Counted from the first letter of the stretch, positions 1-5,738 are shown. The stretch is 6,572 nucleotides of DNA from Pseudomonadota bacterium (GCA_028067895.1 JAPTUI010000389.1:9136-15707), one strand, 5' to 3'. The notes: generated from the sequence alone by a model not told the origin. A program made the numbers and translations.

Positions 1-86
1 CGCATCAGTTCCGCCTGCCTGGGCGTGAGGCTGCGGTGATGCAGCCGGCCGCCCTTCAGGTAACTCCATTCGTAATACGGCCCGTG
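1..86 (-). pseudogene. DUF6788-like protein fragment, interrupted
   Basis: On the minus strand, positions 86 down to 1 read HGPYYEWSYLKGG, then RLHHRSLTPRQAELM. This resembles the central HGPYxxW...L(S/T)xEQA segment that I recall from small DUF6788 proteins, which are often found near transposons and have no assigned function. The frame has a TGA (89-87) directly before the His, and the N-terminal part of the family, which normally carries a Cys-rich stretch, is missing. In its place is a piece of a transposase in another frame. The C-terminal part runs off the left edge, so whether the remainder is intact is unknown. The family call rests on memory of the motif rather than a search. Confidence 0.5.
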
Positions 87-90
87 TCAT

Positions 91-177
91 ACCGCCGTAC
101 CGCGCCACGCAGCGCTCGAACACCATCGGTGGCAGATGCTCCATCAGCTGCGCAAAGACCAGCTTGCCCGTGTGCAT
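91..177 (-). pseudogene. IS4-family transposase, N-terminal fragment (DUF4372 type)
   Basis: The minus strand from ATG 177-175 encodes 29 residues beginning MHTGKLVFAQLM and ending in CVARYGG. This matches the start of IS4-family transposases with an N-terminal DUF4372 domain, whose pattern is M-x-x-G-K/Q-x-x-F-x-Q-L-M...F-x-x-C-V-x-R-Y-x-G. A full protein has several hundred residues including a DDE catalytic core. Here the match stops after the RYGG and the sequence passes into the unrelated DUF6788-like segment at about position 90, so the fragment cannot be active. A GGGGGT stretch a few bases upstream of the ATG could be the old ribosome binding site. The IS4 frame itself stays open to the window edge but no longer matches a transposase. 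Confidence 0.6.
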
Positions 178-320
178 CGTAACGACCCCCAGCGGAACCC
201 CGTCCCGCGGTCACGATGACACCTTCCGAACTCGAAATCGTTAACACTTTGAAGACCGCGATTTCCCGAATCTCATCAATCGCTTACGCGCTTCTGGCTG
301 ACCGACGTTGGGACAGCCCT
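178..320 (-). mobile_element. Probable IS4-type leader and outer end
   Basis: These 143 bases lie upstream of the IS4 transposase fragment and hold no plausible gene. Read on the minus strand the segment begins CAGGGCTGTCCC (320-309), similar to outer ends of many insertion sequences (GGGCTGTCCCA-like), and leads into the transposase start. I infer that this is the left end and leader of the same broken element. The other terminus is not present in the window, so the inverted repeat cannot be verified. Confidence 0.35.
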
Positions 321-326
321 GAGTCC

Positions 327-357
327 ATAAGTAGGTGCACCTCGTGATAAGTTGGCG
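327..357 (+). repeat. Subterminal direct repeat in the IS630 left end
   Basis: ATAAGTAGGTG (327-337) and ATAAGTTGGCG (347-357) match at 9 of 11 positions and start exactly 20 bp apart, about two helical turns. Such repeats in an insertion-sequence end can be transposase binding sites. A convincing second copy was not found at the right end. Confidence 0.4.
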
Positions 358-1412
358 AGATCCTTGCAGGATGACCCGACAAGATGCCCGCAAGCTCGAT
401 CACGCGACTTTGGAGGGGATCCGTATCCGAGCGGTCCAACGAGTGCAGGCTGGAGAGAATCCTGAGGCGGTGATCGGTGCGCTGGGGTTCTCGAGCCGCT
501 GCATATGCAACTGGTTGGCGATGTATCGGGCTGGAGGCTGGGATGCGCTGAAGGCGAAGCGCATTCCCGGGCGGCCGAAGAAGCTCGAGGCGAAGGACGT
601 CCGTTGGGTGTATCGGACGGTAACGGGACGCAATCCGCTGCAGCTGGGCTTTCTTTTTGCGCTGTGGACGCGTTCGATGGTTGCGCGCCTGATTCTCAAG
701 CGCACTGGGGTTCGGCTGAGCCTGGTGTCGGTCGGGCGCCTGCTCGGGCAGCTGGGACTGACCTGTCAGAAGCCCTTGTGGCGGGCCTACCAGCAAGATG
801 GCTCGCGGGTGCAACAGTGGCTCAAGCACGAGTACCCGCGCATTCGGGCAGCGGCGAAGCGGGAAAAGGCGGAGATTTACTTCGAGGACGAGTCCGGGGT
901 GCGCTCGGACTTTCACAGCGGCAAGACTTGGGCACCCAAGGGCGAGACGCCGATCGCGCGAGTGACCGGGCAGCGCTTCTCACTGAACATGATCTCTGCG
1001 ATCAGCCCGCGAGGGGCGCTGCGCTTCATGGTCGTCAGAGGTGCAGTGGGAGCCAAGGTATTCATCAACTTTCTCAAGCGTCTGATGCACGGGCAGCGCC
1101 GCCCAGTGTACTTGATCGTCGACGGCCATCCCTCGCATCGGGCAAAGCTGGTCAAGGAGTACGTGGACAGCCTCGAAGGCCGATTGAAATTGTTCTTTCT
1201 CCCACCGTACTCACCGGAGCTCAACCCCGACGAAGTGGTCTGGAACGATGTGAAGAACAATGCTGTCGGGCGCGCCAAGCTCGAAGGCCCCAAGGATTTG
1301 CACCGCGCAGTCCTCGGCCGTCTACGCTTCCTGCAGAAGCGGCCCGATCGAGTCTGCAGCTTCTTCCGCGCGCCGGAGACCTGTTACGCAGCCGCGTAGC
1401 TGAAGATACTTA
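328..1412 (+). mobile_element. IS630-family insertion sequence, apparently complete
   Basis: A single intact IS630-type transposase gene is bracketed by short, imperfect inverted ends. The left end is TAAGTAGGTGCACC (328-341). The right end, read on the minus strand from 1412 to 1399, is TAAGTATCTTCAGC, matching at 10 of 14 positions. Both begin with TA, as expected for IS630/Tc1-mariner elements, which insert at and duplicate TA. The total of about 1.09 kb is normal for the family. The ends are chosen by eye; other TA dinucleotides nearby (332-333, 1415-1418) could shift either boundary by a few bases. Confidence 0.5.
371..1399 (+). CDS. IS630-family transposase
   Basis: This 342-residue protein cuts and joins the ends of its own element at TA dinucleotides. 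The first roughly 75 residues form a helix-turn-helix DNA-binding region followed by the basic linker GRPKK. A second winged segment (about 80-140) precedes the RNase H-like catalytic domain. The DDE residues are visible: D173 in the FEDES motif, D251 in LIVDGHPSHRA, and E288 in LPPYSPELNPDEVVW, a DD36E spacing within the family range. I chose ATG 371. An upstream in-frame GTG at 335 would add 12 residues but lies inside the candidate left terminal repeat. The bases before 371 (GCAGG directly adjacent) are a poor ribosome binding site, so expression may be weak. The stop codon touches the candidate right end, a compact layout typical of the family. No frameshift or internal stop is present, so the enzyme is probably functional. 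Confidence 0.93.
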   Translation: MTRQDARKLDHATLEGIRIRAVQRVQAGENPEAVIGALGFSSRCICNWLAMYRAGGWDALKAKRIPGRPKKLEAKDVRWVYRTVTGRNPLQLGFLFALWTRSMVARLILKRTGVRLSLVSVGRLLGQLGLTCQKPLWRAYQQDGSRVQQWLKHEYPRIRAAAKREKAEIYFEDESGVRSDFHSGKTWAPKGETPIARVTGQRFSLNMISAISPRGALRFMVVRGAVGAKVFINFLKRLMHGQRRPVYLIVDGHPSHRAKLVKEYVDSLEGRLKLFFLPPYSPELNPDEVVWNDVKNNAVGRAKLEGPKDLHRAVLGRLRFLQKRPDRVCSFFRAPETCYAAA

Positions 1413-1878
1413 CGTATATCAGATGCCTTCACTGTCGCAAATCAAGTGCGCTCGCGCATCGGGAGGACTTCGGGCCACGGAATTTCCCGAGGCCTCCGAA
1501 CCGCGGTCGCCCCTCCCCGACGCAACCTCCCTACGCTGCGATGACAGCCGATGTGGCAACAGGCGATCTGGCGTGGATCCGGCGTAAACTACTCAAGGGA
1601 GGATTCCCGCATGGAAGGGGATTCACTGTTGTCGCCACAATATCGAGCGACGGTCGAGATGCCACAGCCGGGCACGACGGCAGCCCCGAGCCATCATCCC
1701 GGAAGATACACAGGCGCTCGGGCTGTGCGGGTCGGCCGCTGCGCCTTCCACAGCCGTTTAAGCACGAACCAGACGATCTGCAGGGCCTGGAAAGCCATGA
1801 GCCGTTGCCATGGATGCGCTGCCGCACCCTCAGCGACCCGAGGAGATGGAACCCGAAATCTCGCGGCACTGACCAGCA
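1413..1878. other. Gene-free stretch between the IS630 element and the tetR 3' end
   Basis: About 470 bases lie between the insertion sequence and the repressor gene. Open frames exist on both strands (for example plus 1541-1966 and minus 1531-1914), but their translations are rich in Arg, Pro, Ser and Cys, show no domain I recognise, lack convincing ribosome binding sites, and run into or over the tetR gene antisense. A GGGAGG precedes an ATG at 1611 on the plus strand, but the frame it opens also reads through the tetR gene antisense. I see no RNA gene, promoter or repeat here. The stretch may be decayed coding sequence next to an insertion hotspot. Confidence 0.5.
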
Positions 1879-1891
1879 CCCCTGCAAGGGG
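1879..1891 (-). terminator. Small hairpin just after the tetR stop
   Basis: CCCCT-GCA-AGGGG forms a 5-bp stem with a 3-base loop, starting 4 bases past the tetR stop on the minus strand. No T run follows, so it is at most a weak terminator or 3' end stabiliser. Confidence 0.25.
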
Positions 1892-1895
1892 CCGA

Positions 1896-2462
1896 TCAGC
1901 TCAGCATGCGCCACACGGCCTCGAATCCTGCCTGGCAGTAATGTTCGCCGTGAGCAGGATCGGTGAGCATGAAGTCCATCGTCGTCTCCGCCACCGAGTT
2001 CATGACGGCCGCGACGAAGGCAAGGGGCGCCTCGCGCATCGATCCGCGGGCAGGCGGCGGTTTCATCCGGTATGCGAGCTCCTCCATGATGCGCTGCGCC
2101 TGCGCCCGAGTGGTCACGGTCACCTCATCGCACACGCCGAGCCGCGCGAGCGCCTGGCGCTTCTGCGGCGCACGCACGGCCCACTCCATCCAATTCGACC
2201 ACACGTGGCGCAGTTGCTCCGGCAGGTCCGCGACCGCCGGCAGGCCTGCGAGTGCCGCCGCCGCCATGTCGCGTTTGAGCTCCAGGTACAGCGCATTGAA
2301 CAATGCCGACTTGGTCTGGAAATACGTAAACAGCGACCCGTTTGCAACTCCCGCCTCCTTCGCGATCAGGGCGGTCGGCGCACCGGGACCGTGGCGGTCG
2401 ATCGCACGAACGGCCGCGGCAAGGATGGCGCTGCGTTTTTCGTCACTTCGCGGTCGTGCCAC
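1896..2462 (-). CDS. TetR/AcrR-family transcriptional repressor
   Basis: This 188-residue protein has the standard length and build of a TetR-family dimeric repressor that releases DNA on binding a small molecule. The N-terminal DNA-binding domain spans about residues 8-55. Its helix-turn-helix lies around T30-F48 (T-A-L-I-A-K-E-A-G-V-A-N-G-S-L-F-T-Y-F), followed by the family-typical K51-S-A-L-F. Residues from about 60 onward form the helical ligand and dimer domain, which is too divergent to predict the ligand. The start is GTG 2462-2460: AGGAG (2473-2469) lies 6 bases upstream and the protein begins MARPRSDEKR, as expected for the family. It is transcribed from a strong-looking promoter with an overlapping palindrome, suggesting autorepression. 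The usual divergent partner (efflux pump, oxidoreductase or dehydrogenase) is absent on the right, and the left side is occupied by non-coding sequence and an insertion sequence. The regulated gene, if any other than itself, is therefore not apparent. Confidence 0.93.
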   Translation of the reverse strand: MARPRSDEKRSAILAAAVRAIDRHGPGAPTALIAKEAGVANGSLFTYFQTKSALFNALYLELKRDMAAAALAGLPAVADLPEQLRHVWSNWMEWAVRAPQKRQALARLGVCDEVTVTTRAQAQRIMEELAYRMKPPPARGSMREAPLAFVAAVMNSVAETTMDFMLTDPAHGEHYCQAGFEAVWRMLS

Positions 2463-2468
2463 GCGGAT

Positions 2469-2473
2469 CTCCT
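2469..2473 (-). promoter_or_regulatory. Ribosome binding site of tetR, fixing a GTG start
   Basis: AGGAG on the minus strand lies 6 bases before GTG 2462-2460. There is no suitable ATG near the family's conserved N-terminus, so this site decides the non-ATG start. Confidence 0.7.
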
Positions 2474-2485
2474 GAGCTTGAGGTG

Positions 2486-2514
2486 ACTATATTAATGACT
2501 GGGTAGTCAGTCAA
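2486..2514 (-). promoter_or_regulatory. Sigma-70-type promoter of tetR
   Basis: On the minus strand TTGACT (2514-2509) and TATAGT (2491-2486) are separated by 17 bases. Each matches the -35 and -10 consensus at five of six positions with ideal spacing. It stands 24 bases upstream of the GTG start and is AT-rich in an otherwise GC-rich region. A strong promoter in front of a repressor normally needs a tight operator, which overlaps it. Confidence 0.75.
2496..2513. promoter_or_regulatory. Candidate TetR operator (inverted repeat)
   Basis: TGACTG-N6-CAGTCA is a perfect 6-bp inverted repeat with a 6-bp spacer. A second, nested dyad, TGACT-N4-AGTCA, occupies 2496-2509. The repeat covers most of the -35 hexamer and much of the spacer, where bound repressor would exclude RNA polymerase. 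Size and position suit a TetR-family dimer. That this protein binds it is inference from position. Confidence 0.65.
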
Positions 2515-2849
2515 TTTAAACTCGGATCTGCCGCCGGGCCGACGTGAACTCGGGCTCATGCCCCCTGGTCCCGACCGCGCGTCGCGGCGCATGCGAGAGA
2601 CGTCAGGCTGTGCGTTTGACGCGGGCTCCAGGAGCTGCCTACATTGGCGGGTTACCGCCGGTGCCGTCGCCTGATGGGTGCGGCCCCGCTCGCGCCCCCG
2701 GGTCGGCACGAACTTAAATGGCCTCGCCGGAAACGGTGACGCTGTGCCGGCACCGATGCGCGGTGCGTGGCGCCCGCCGTAGTTCGCGCTCCAGGCGCTT
2801 CAGAGGGCGGTCGCCTGGCCGATAGCGACGTCAACGGGCCAGTGTGCGG
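2515..2849. other. Gene-poor intergenic stretch upstream of the diguanylate cyclase
   Basis: No convincing gene occupies this stretch. The open frames crossing it are Arg/Pro-rich shadows without ribosome binding sites. It holds a weak plus-strand promoter candidate (2616-2645), a GGCGG-GTTA-CCGCC hairpin (2646-2659) directly after that candidate, and the 10-bp palindrome GTGCCGGCAC (2744-2753). I looked for conserved cores of cyclic-di-GMP and other riboswitches and did not find them. Confidence 0.5.
2616..2645 (+). promoter_or_regulatory. Weak sigma-70-like promoter candidate
   Basis: TTGACG (2616-2621) and TACATT (2640-2645) are 18 bases apart, matching the consensus at five and four positions. 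If used, it would give a leader of about 320 bases before the diguanylate cyclase gene. In GC-rich DNA such matches arise by chance. Confidence 0.3.
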
Positions 2850-2886
2850 CGGGCCCGGCTGACTGTGATCAGCCGCACGGGTCCCG
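2850..2886 (+). other. Extended hairpin in the diguanylate cyclase leader
   Basis: GGCTGA (2857-2862) pairs with TCAGCC (2869-2874) around a 6-base loop. Outside it, CGGGCCC (2850-2856) can pair with GGG plus CCCG (2879-2881 and 2883-2886), leaving a one-base bulge at 2882 and a four-base bulge at 2875-2878. TGCGGC (2845-2850) could instead pair with GCCGCA (2872-2877), an exclusive alternative. No T run follows, so it is not a typical terminator. Confidence 0.35.
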
Positions 2887-2912
2887 CGTTTCCGGAGTCC
2901 AGGTGCGCATCG

Positions 2913-2963
2913 ATGAGCAAAAACGTGAAATTCAGACCCGTCCGCAGTTCGCGATGCCCGTAA
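2913..2963 (+). CDS. Possible 16-residue leader peptide (upstream ORF)
   Basis: ATG 2913 opens a frame reading MSKNVKFRPVRSSRCP and stopping at TAA 2961-2963. AGG (2901-2903) lies 9 bases before the ATG, and the first codons (AGC AAA AAC GTG AAA TTC) are A-rich, unlike the surrounding GC-rich sequence, as is common at real start sites. The stop ends one base before the in-frame TTG (2965) and 13 bases before ATG 2977 of the diguanylate cyclase gene, so terminating ribosomes could reinitiate there. That gene's own ribosome binding site is weak, which fits translational coupling. The ORF is very short and may be chance; no homologous leader is known to me. Confidence 0.3.
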   Translation: MSKNVKFRPVRSSRCP

Positions 2964-2976
2964 GTTGACGGGTGCC

Positions 2977-4923
2977 ATGGGAGTTCATCGTTCAATTCAG
3001 GCTGCGCTGATGCGCAATTGCGCCGCCGTCCTGCTCTTGAGCGCCTGGGGGGGCATCGCCGCCGCGCACGCCGGCTGCTTCGACGTGCAGGTGCCGGTGT
3101 TCCGTGAACTGCGCCCGCTCGTTCCGCGGAGTCCGCGGCAGGCGCTCGCCGAGGCCAATGCCCGGATCGCGGCGCTGCCGAAGGATGCCGCCGACCAAGA
3201 GCCTCGGACCGTCGCGGCCTTGTACGCCATTCGGGCTCGGGCCTACGGACAGATGACACTCACCCATCCGGAGCGTGCCAGCGCACTCGCCGGCCTCGCC
3301 CTGCTGCACGATCCCACCGATCCTCTGCGCCTGGAACTACTCGCCAGCTATGCCAACAGCTTCAGCTCGGCAGGAGCAGTTACGACCGCGCTGGCCGAGG
3401 TCAAACAGGCCCGCGCGTTGGTCCGGCCTGGTTCGCGAAGTGACATTTGCCTGCAGATCAGCGAAGGGTTCATGAACCAGCTGCGCGCTCGCGTGAGTCC
3501 GGCGATCCGCGAACTGACCAACGCATACTTGCAGAGCTCCGCCAGTGAGTTGCCCGAAGCCCGCATCAATGCGAGCGAAGGGCTCGCCGTGGCGCTGCGC
3601 AGCATGGGCGATGGCCGCGAGGCGCTCAAATTCATCGACCAACAAATCCAGTGGGACAAGGCGCGCCATGCGCGCGACGATCTCTCCGGAGGGATCTACT
3701 TCAGAGGCGAAATCCTCAGGTCGATGGGGCACTATCGCCAGGCAATCGCGGCATACAAACAGTCGCGGGCGATGAGCATGTCGGTGGGCGACGTGCAGAG
3801 CACCGGATACACGGATCTGCGCATGTGTGAAGCTGAAATCGCACTGAAGCATTTCCGGGATGCCCGCCTCGCCTGCAATCGTGCCGTGCCCGTGCTCGCC
3901 GCCGGGCACGTGACGGCGATGATCAAGGAAACGCGCGTTCAGCTTGCCAAGATAGCCCTTGGCGAGGGCCATCCCGCGCACGCGGTGAGGATACTCGATC
4001 AGGTCCTGCGCGATCACGGTGCCGACATGCTCGCCTTTACGGTGGCGCCCGCCTACCTCACACGCGCCAAGGCCAACGCCAGGCTGCACCGCTATGCCGC
4101 CGCATACCGCGACCTGAACACGTACCTGCGTCTGTATCAGGCACACAATCGCGCCAATCAGGCCCGCCTGCGTGAGGCGCTCGAGATTCGCTTCCAAGCC
4201 AAGCAGGAGTTCGAACGCAACGCGATCCTGCGCCGCAAACTGCAAGCCGCAGCGCACCGCGCCACCAAACAGCGCCAACTCCTGGATTGGATGGAAGCAG
4301 CCGGTGTAGCCGGCGCGCTCGCCATCGCACTGCTCTCCTACATCCTCGTGGCCGACCGCCGGCACCGCCGCCAACTCGTCGTGCTCGCCAACGAGGATCC
4401 TCTGACCGGTCTGCCGAACCGCGGCTACACCGCCCAGCTCGCCACCGAGGCGCTCGCCACGGCGTGGACGCAAAGCCGCCCGCTCACCGTTGCACTCATT
4501 GATTTCGACTACTTCAAGACCATCAATGATCAGTGCGGACACGCTGCCGGCGATCACGTCCTGAAGGAGTTCGCGCAGCTCTCGCGCGGCGCGCTGCGCG
4601 CAGGCGACATTTTTGGGCGTTGGGGCGGGGAGGAATTCCTGCTGGTGCTGCCGGATGCATCGCTCGATTCGGCGCTGGCGAGCGTGGAGCGGCTGCGACT
4701 GCTGGCCCTGGGGATTCAGGTTCCCTGCCCCGAAGGCCGAACTGAAGGGCTGCGGGTTACCTTCAGCGCCGGCCTGGCAAGTACGGCGGACGGTTTGCGG
4801 ACCCTGGATGAGATCGTTGCGCGTGCCGACGTCGCCCTTTACGAGGCCAAGGACGCGGGCCGCGACGGCGTACGCATCAGTCGTGCACGCGGTGGGCCCG
4901 ACGCCGAACCGCTGCGCGCCTAG
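2977..4923 (+). CDS. Membrane diguanylate cyclase with periplasmic TPR-like sensor (GGDEF)
   Basis: This 648-residue protein makes cyclic di-GMP from two GTP, a signal that usually favours biofilm over motility. A signal-peptide-like hydrophobic stretch (about residues 15-32, ending A-H-A) implies export of the N-terminal half. Residues of about 50-395 are helical, TPR-like repeats (a clear unit near 241-275). A basic, probably coiled-coil helix (399-440) leads to one membrane span (441-459), placing the catalytic domain in the cytoplasm. The GGDEF domain begins at D474-PLTGLPNR and includes metal-binding D509 in DFDYFK, the active-site GGEEF (550-554) and the inhibitory I-site RAGD (541-544) spaced five residues before it, so activity with product feedback is predicted. 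No EAL domain is present. ATG 2977 was chosen. TTG 2965 adds four residues, and ATG 3010 would still keep a signal peptide. None has a strong ribosome binding site. The signal sensed is unknown. Confidence 0.93.
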   Translation: MGVHRSIQAALMRNCAAVLLLSAWGGIAAAHAGCFDVQVPVFRELRPLVPRSPRQALAEANARIAALPKDAADQEPRTVAALYAIRARAYGQMTLTHPERASALAGLALLHDPTDPLRLELLASYANSFSSAGAVTTALAEVKQARALVRPGSRSDICLQISEGFMNQLRARVSPAIRELTNAYLQSSASELPEARINASEGLAVALRSMGDGREALKFIDQQIQWDKARHARDDLSGGIYFRGEILRSMGHYRQAIAAYKQSRAMSMSVGDVQSTGYTDLRMCEAEIALKHFRDARLACNRAVPVLAAGHVTAMIKETRVQLAKIALGEGHPAHAVRILDQVLRDHGADMLAFTVAPAYLTRAKANARLHRYAAAYRDLNTYLRLYQAHNRANQARLREALEIRFQAKQEFERNAILRRKLQAAAHRATKQRQLLDWMEAAGVAGALAIALLSYILVADRRHRRQLVVLANEDPLTGLPNRGYTAQLATEALATAWTQSRPLTVALIDFDYFKTINDQCGHAAGDHVLKEFAQLSRGALRAGDIFGRWGGEEFLLVLPDASLDSALASVERLRLLALGIQVPCPEGRTEGLRVTFSAGLASTADGLRTLDEIVARADVALYEAKDAGRDGVRISRARGGPDAEPLRA

Positions 4924-5003
4924 GCTCCCAAGCCCCCCGGTCGACAAGCACCGCGGGCCCCCGTATCCTGCAGCCGATCACCCGCGAGCGAACCGCACCG
5001 GAA

Positions 5004-5567
5004 TTGGCTCATCCGTCCTCCGACAGCTTGAACTTCTGCAGCCAGTGCGGCGCACGCCTCAGCGTGCGCATTCCGCCCGGCGATCACCTGCCGCGCTACG
5101 TATGCGACGCCTGCGGGGCGATCCACTACCAGAACCCCCGCCTCATCGTCGGCTGCGTCCCGGAGCACCAGGGACGGATTCTGCTGTGCCGGCGGGCCAT
5201 CGAGCCGCGCCGCGGCTTCTGGACGGTCCCGGCCGGGTTCATGGAAAACGGCGAGACACTGCAACAGGCCGCGGCGCGCGAATCGCGTGAGGAAGCGCTG
5301 GTAGAGGTCGAGATCGGCTCGATGCTCTCGATCGTGCATGTGCTGCATGCGCACCAGGTGCACGTGTTTTTCCGCGCCACGATGTCCAAGAACGAACATG
5401 GAGCTGGACTGGAGAGCCTGGAGACCGCCCTGGTGGATCCCGAGGACATTCCTTGGACTGACCTCGCCTTTCCGAGCACAGAGTTCTCTCTGCGCCGCTA
5501 CCTGGAGGACCGCGCCGCAGGCCGGGAGCTGCACCATTTTGCGACACTGGAGCGGCGGCTGCGCTGA
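5004..5567 (+). CDS. Zinc-ribbon Nudix hydrolase
   Basis: This 187-residue cytoplasmic enzyme is predicted to hydrolyse a nucleoside diphosphate linked to another group, with Mg2+ or Mn2+. The substrate cannot be told from the sequence; relatives of this two-domain type are often labelled ADP-ribose or NADH pyrophosphatases. An N-terminal zinc ribbon has C12-x2-C15 and C34-x2-C37, followed by the typical H-Y-Q-N-P-R. The Nudix box runs G78-x5-E84-x7-R92-E93-x2-E96-E97, with all metal-binding acidic residues present. The usual Gly late in the box is Leu99. The start is taken as TTG 5004, since no ATG occurs before the zinc ribbon; a preceding GGA is a poor ribosome binding site, so a slightly different non-ATG start is possible. 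The gene begins 80 bases after the diguanylate cyclase stop in the same direction, without a clear terminator between, so co-transcription is possible but no functional link is evident. Confidence 0.9.
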   Translation: MAHPSSDSLNFCSQCGARLSVRIPPGDHLPRYVCDACGAIHYQNPRLIVGCVPEHQGRILLCRRAIEPRRGFWTVPAGFMENGETLQQAAARESREEALVEVEIGSMLSIVHVLHAHQVHVFFRATMSKNEHGAGLESLETALVDPEDIPWTDLAFPSTEFSLRRYLEDRAAGRELHHFATLERRLR

Positions 5568-5590
5568 GCGCGGCATCCCACGGGGCGGCT

Positions 5591-5620
5591 TTGCGGGGCG
5601 CCCGGGCTGCATGGCACAAT
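5591..5620 (+). promoter_or_regulatory. Weak promoter candidate upstream of fdxA
   Basis: The 171 bases between the Nudix gene and fdxA contain TTGCGG (5591-5596) and CACAAT (5615-5620) with 18-base spacing. The AT-rich patch CACAATATT stands out locally. The match is partial and unsupported otherwise, but a separate fdxA promoter in this gap is plausible given its length. Confidence 0.3.
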
Positions 5621-5727
5621 ATTGGTCGTTGCGGACCTGACCAAATCCGCCGGCACAGCCGGGTGCCCGCGCCGCGCGCCGCAGCGCGTTCCACCGCGGG
5701 CACAGGCATTACAGTCCGTTGATCCAG

Positions 5728-5732
5728 AAGGA
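5728..5732 (+). promoter_or_regulatory. Ribosome binding site of fdxA
   Basis: AAGGA lies six bases before ATG 5739. It decides against the longer open frame beginning at 5622, whose extra 39 residues have no counterpart in the ferredoxin family. Confidence 0.75.
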
Positions 5733-5738
5733 ATTCCG

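Noticed and set aside
505..1587. A 360-codon plus-strand frame covering the IS630 transposase region
   Set aside because: It is an alternative frame of the transposase gene. The translation is low-complexity Ala/Gly/Arg-rich with no domain, whereas the frame from 371 has the DDE motifs.
1551..2486. A 311-codon plus-strand frame across the gap and the tetR gene
   Set aside because: It runs antisense through the whole repressor gene, and its product is Arg/His/Cys-rich without a recognisable domain or good ribosome binding site.
2640..2700. Possible cyclic-di-GMP riboswitch, prompted by GGGTTACCG before a GGDEF gene
   Set aside because: The other conserved pieces of the class I fold (the GCAAACC, GACGCAAAGCC and GGTAGGTAGC-like segments) are absent; only a small GC hairpin remains.
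2910..2932. Hammerhead-like GATGAG...TGAAA arrangement
   Set aside because: The required CTGATGA core is mismatched, the intervening stem is not self-complementary, and no third helix or cleavage site can be drawn.
2831..3309. Minus-strand frames upstream of and overlapping the diguanylate cyclase start
   Set aside because: Their Arg/Ala/Pro-rich translations are antisense shadows of the signal-peptide region and the GC-rich leader.
3337..4947. A 536-codon open frame antisense to the diguanylate cyclase gene
   Set aside because: Long antisense frames are common in GC-rich genes. It has no recognisable domain and the sense frame carries GGEEF and other conserved motifs.
5622..5738. N-terminal extension of the ferredoxin frame
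   Set aside because: FdI-type ferredoxins begin at MAFVV, a clear AAGGA precedes ATG 5739, and the added residues are Pro/Arg-rich intergenic translation.
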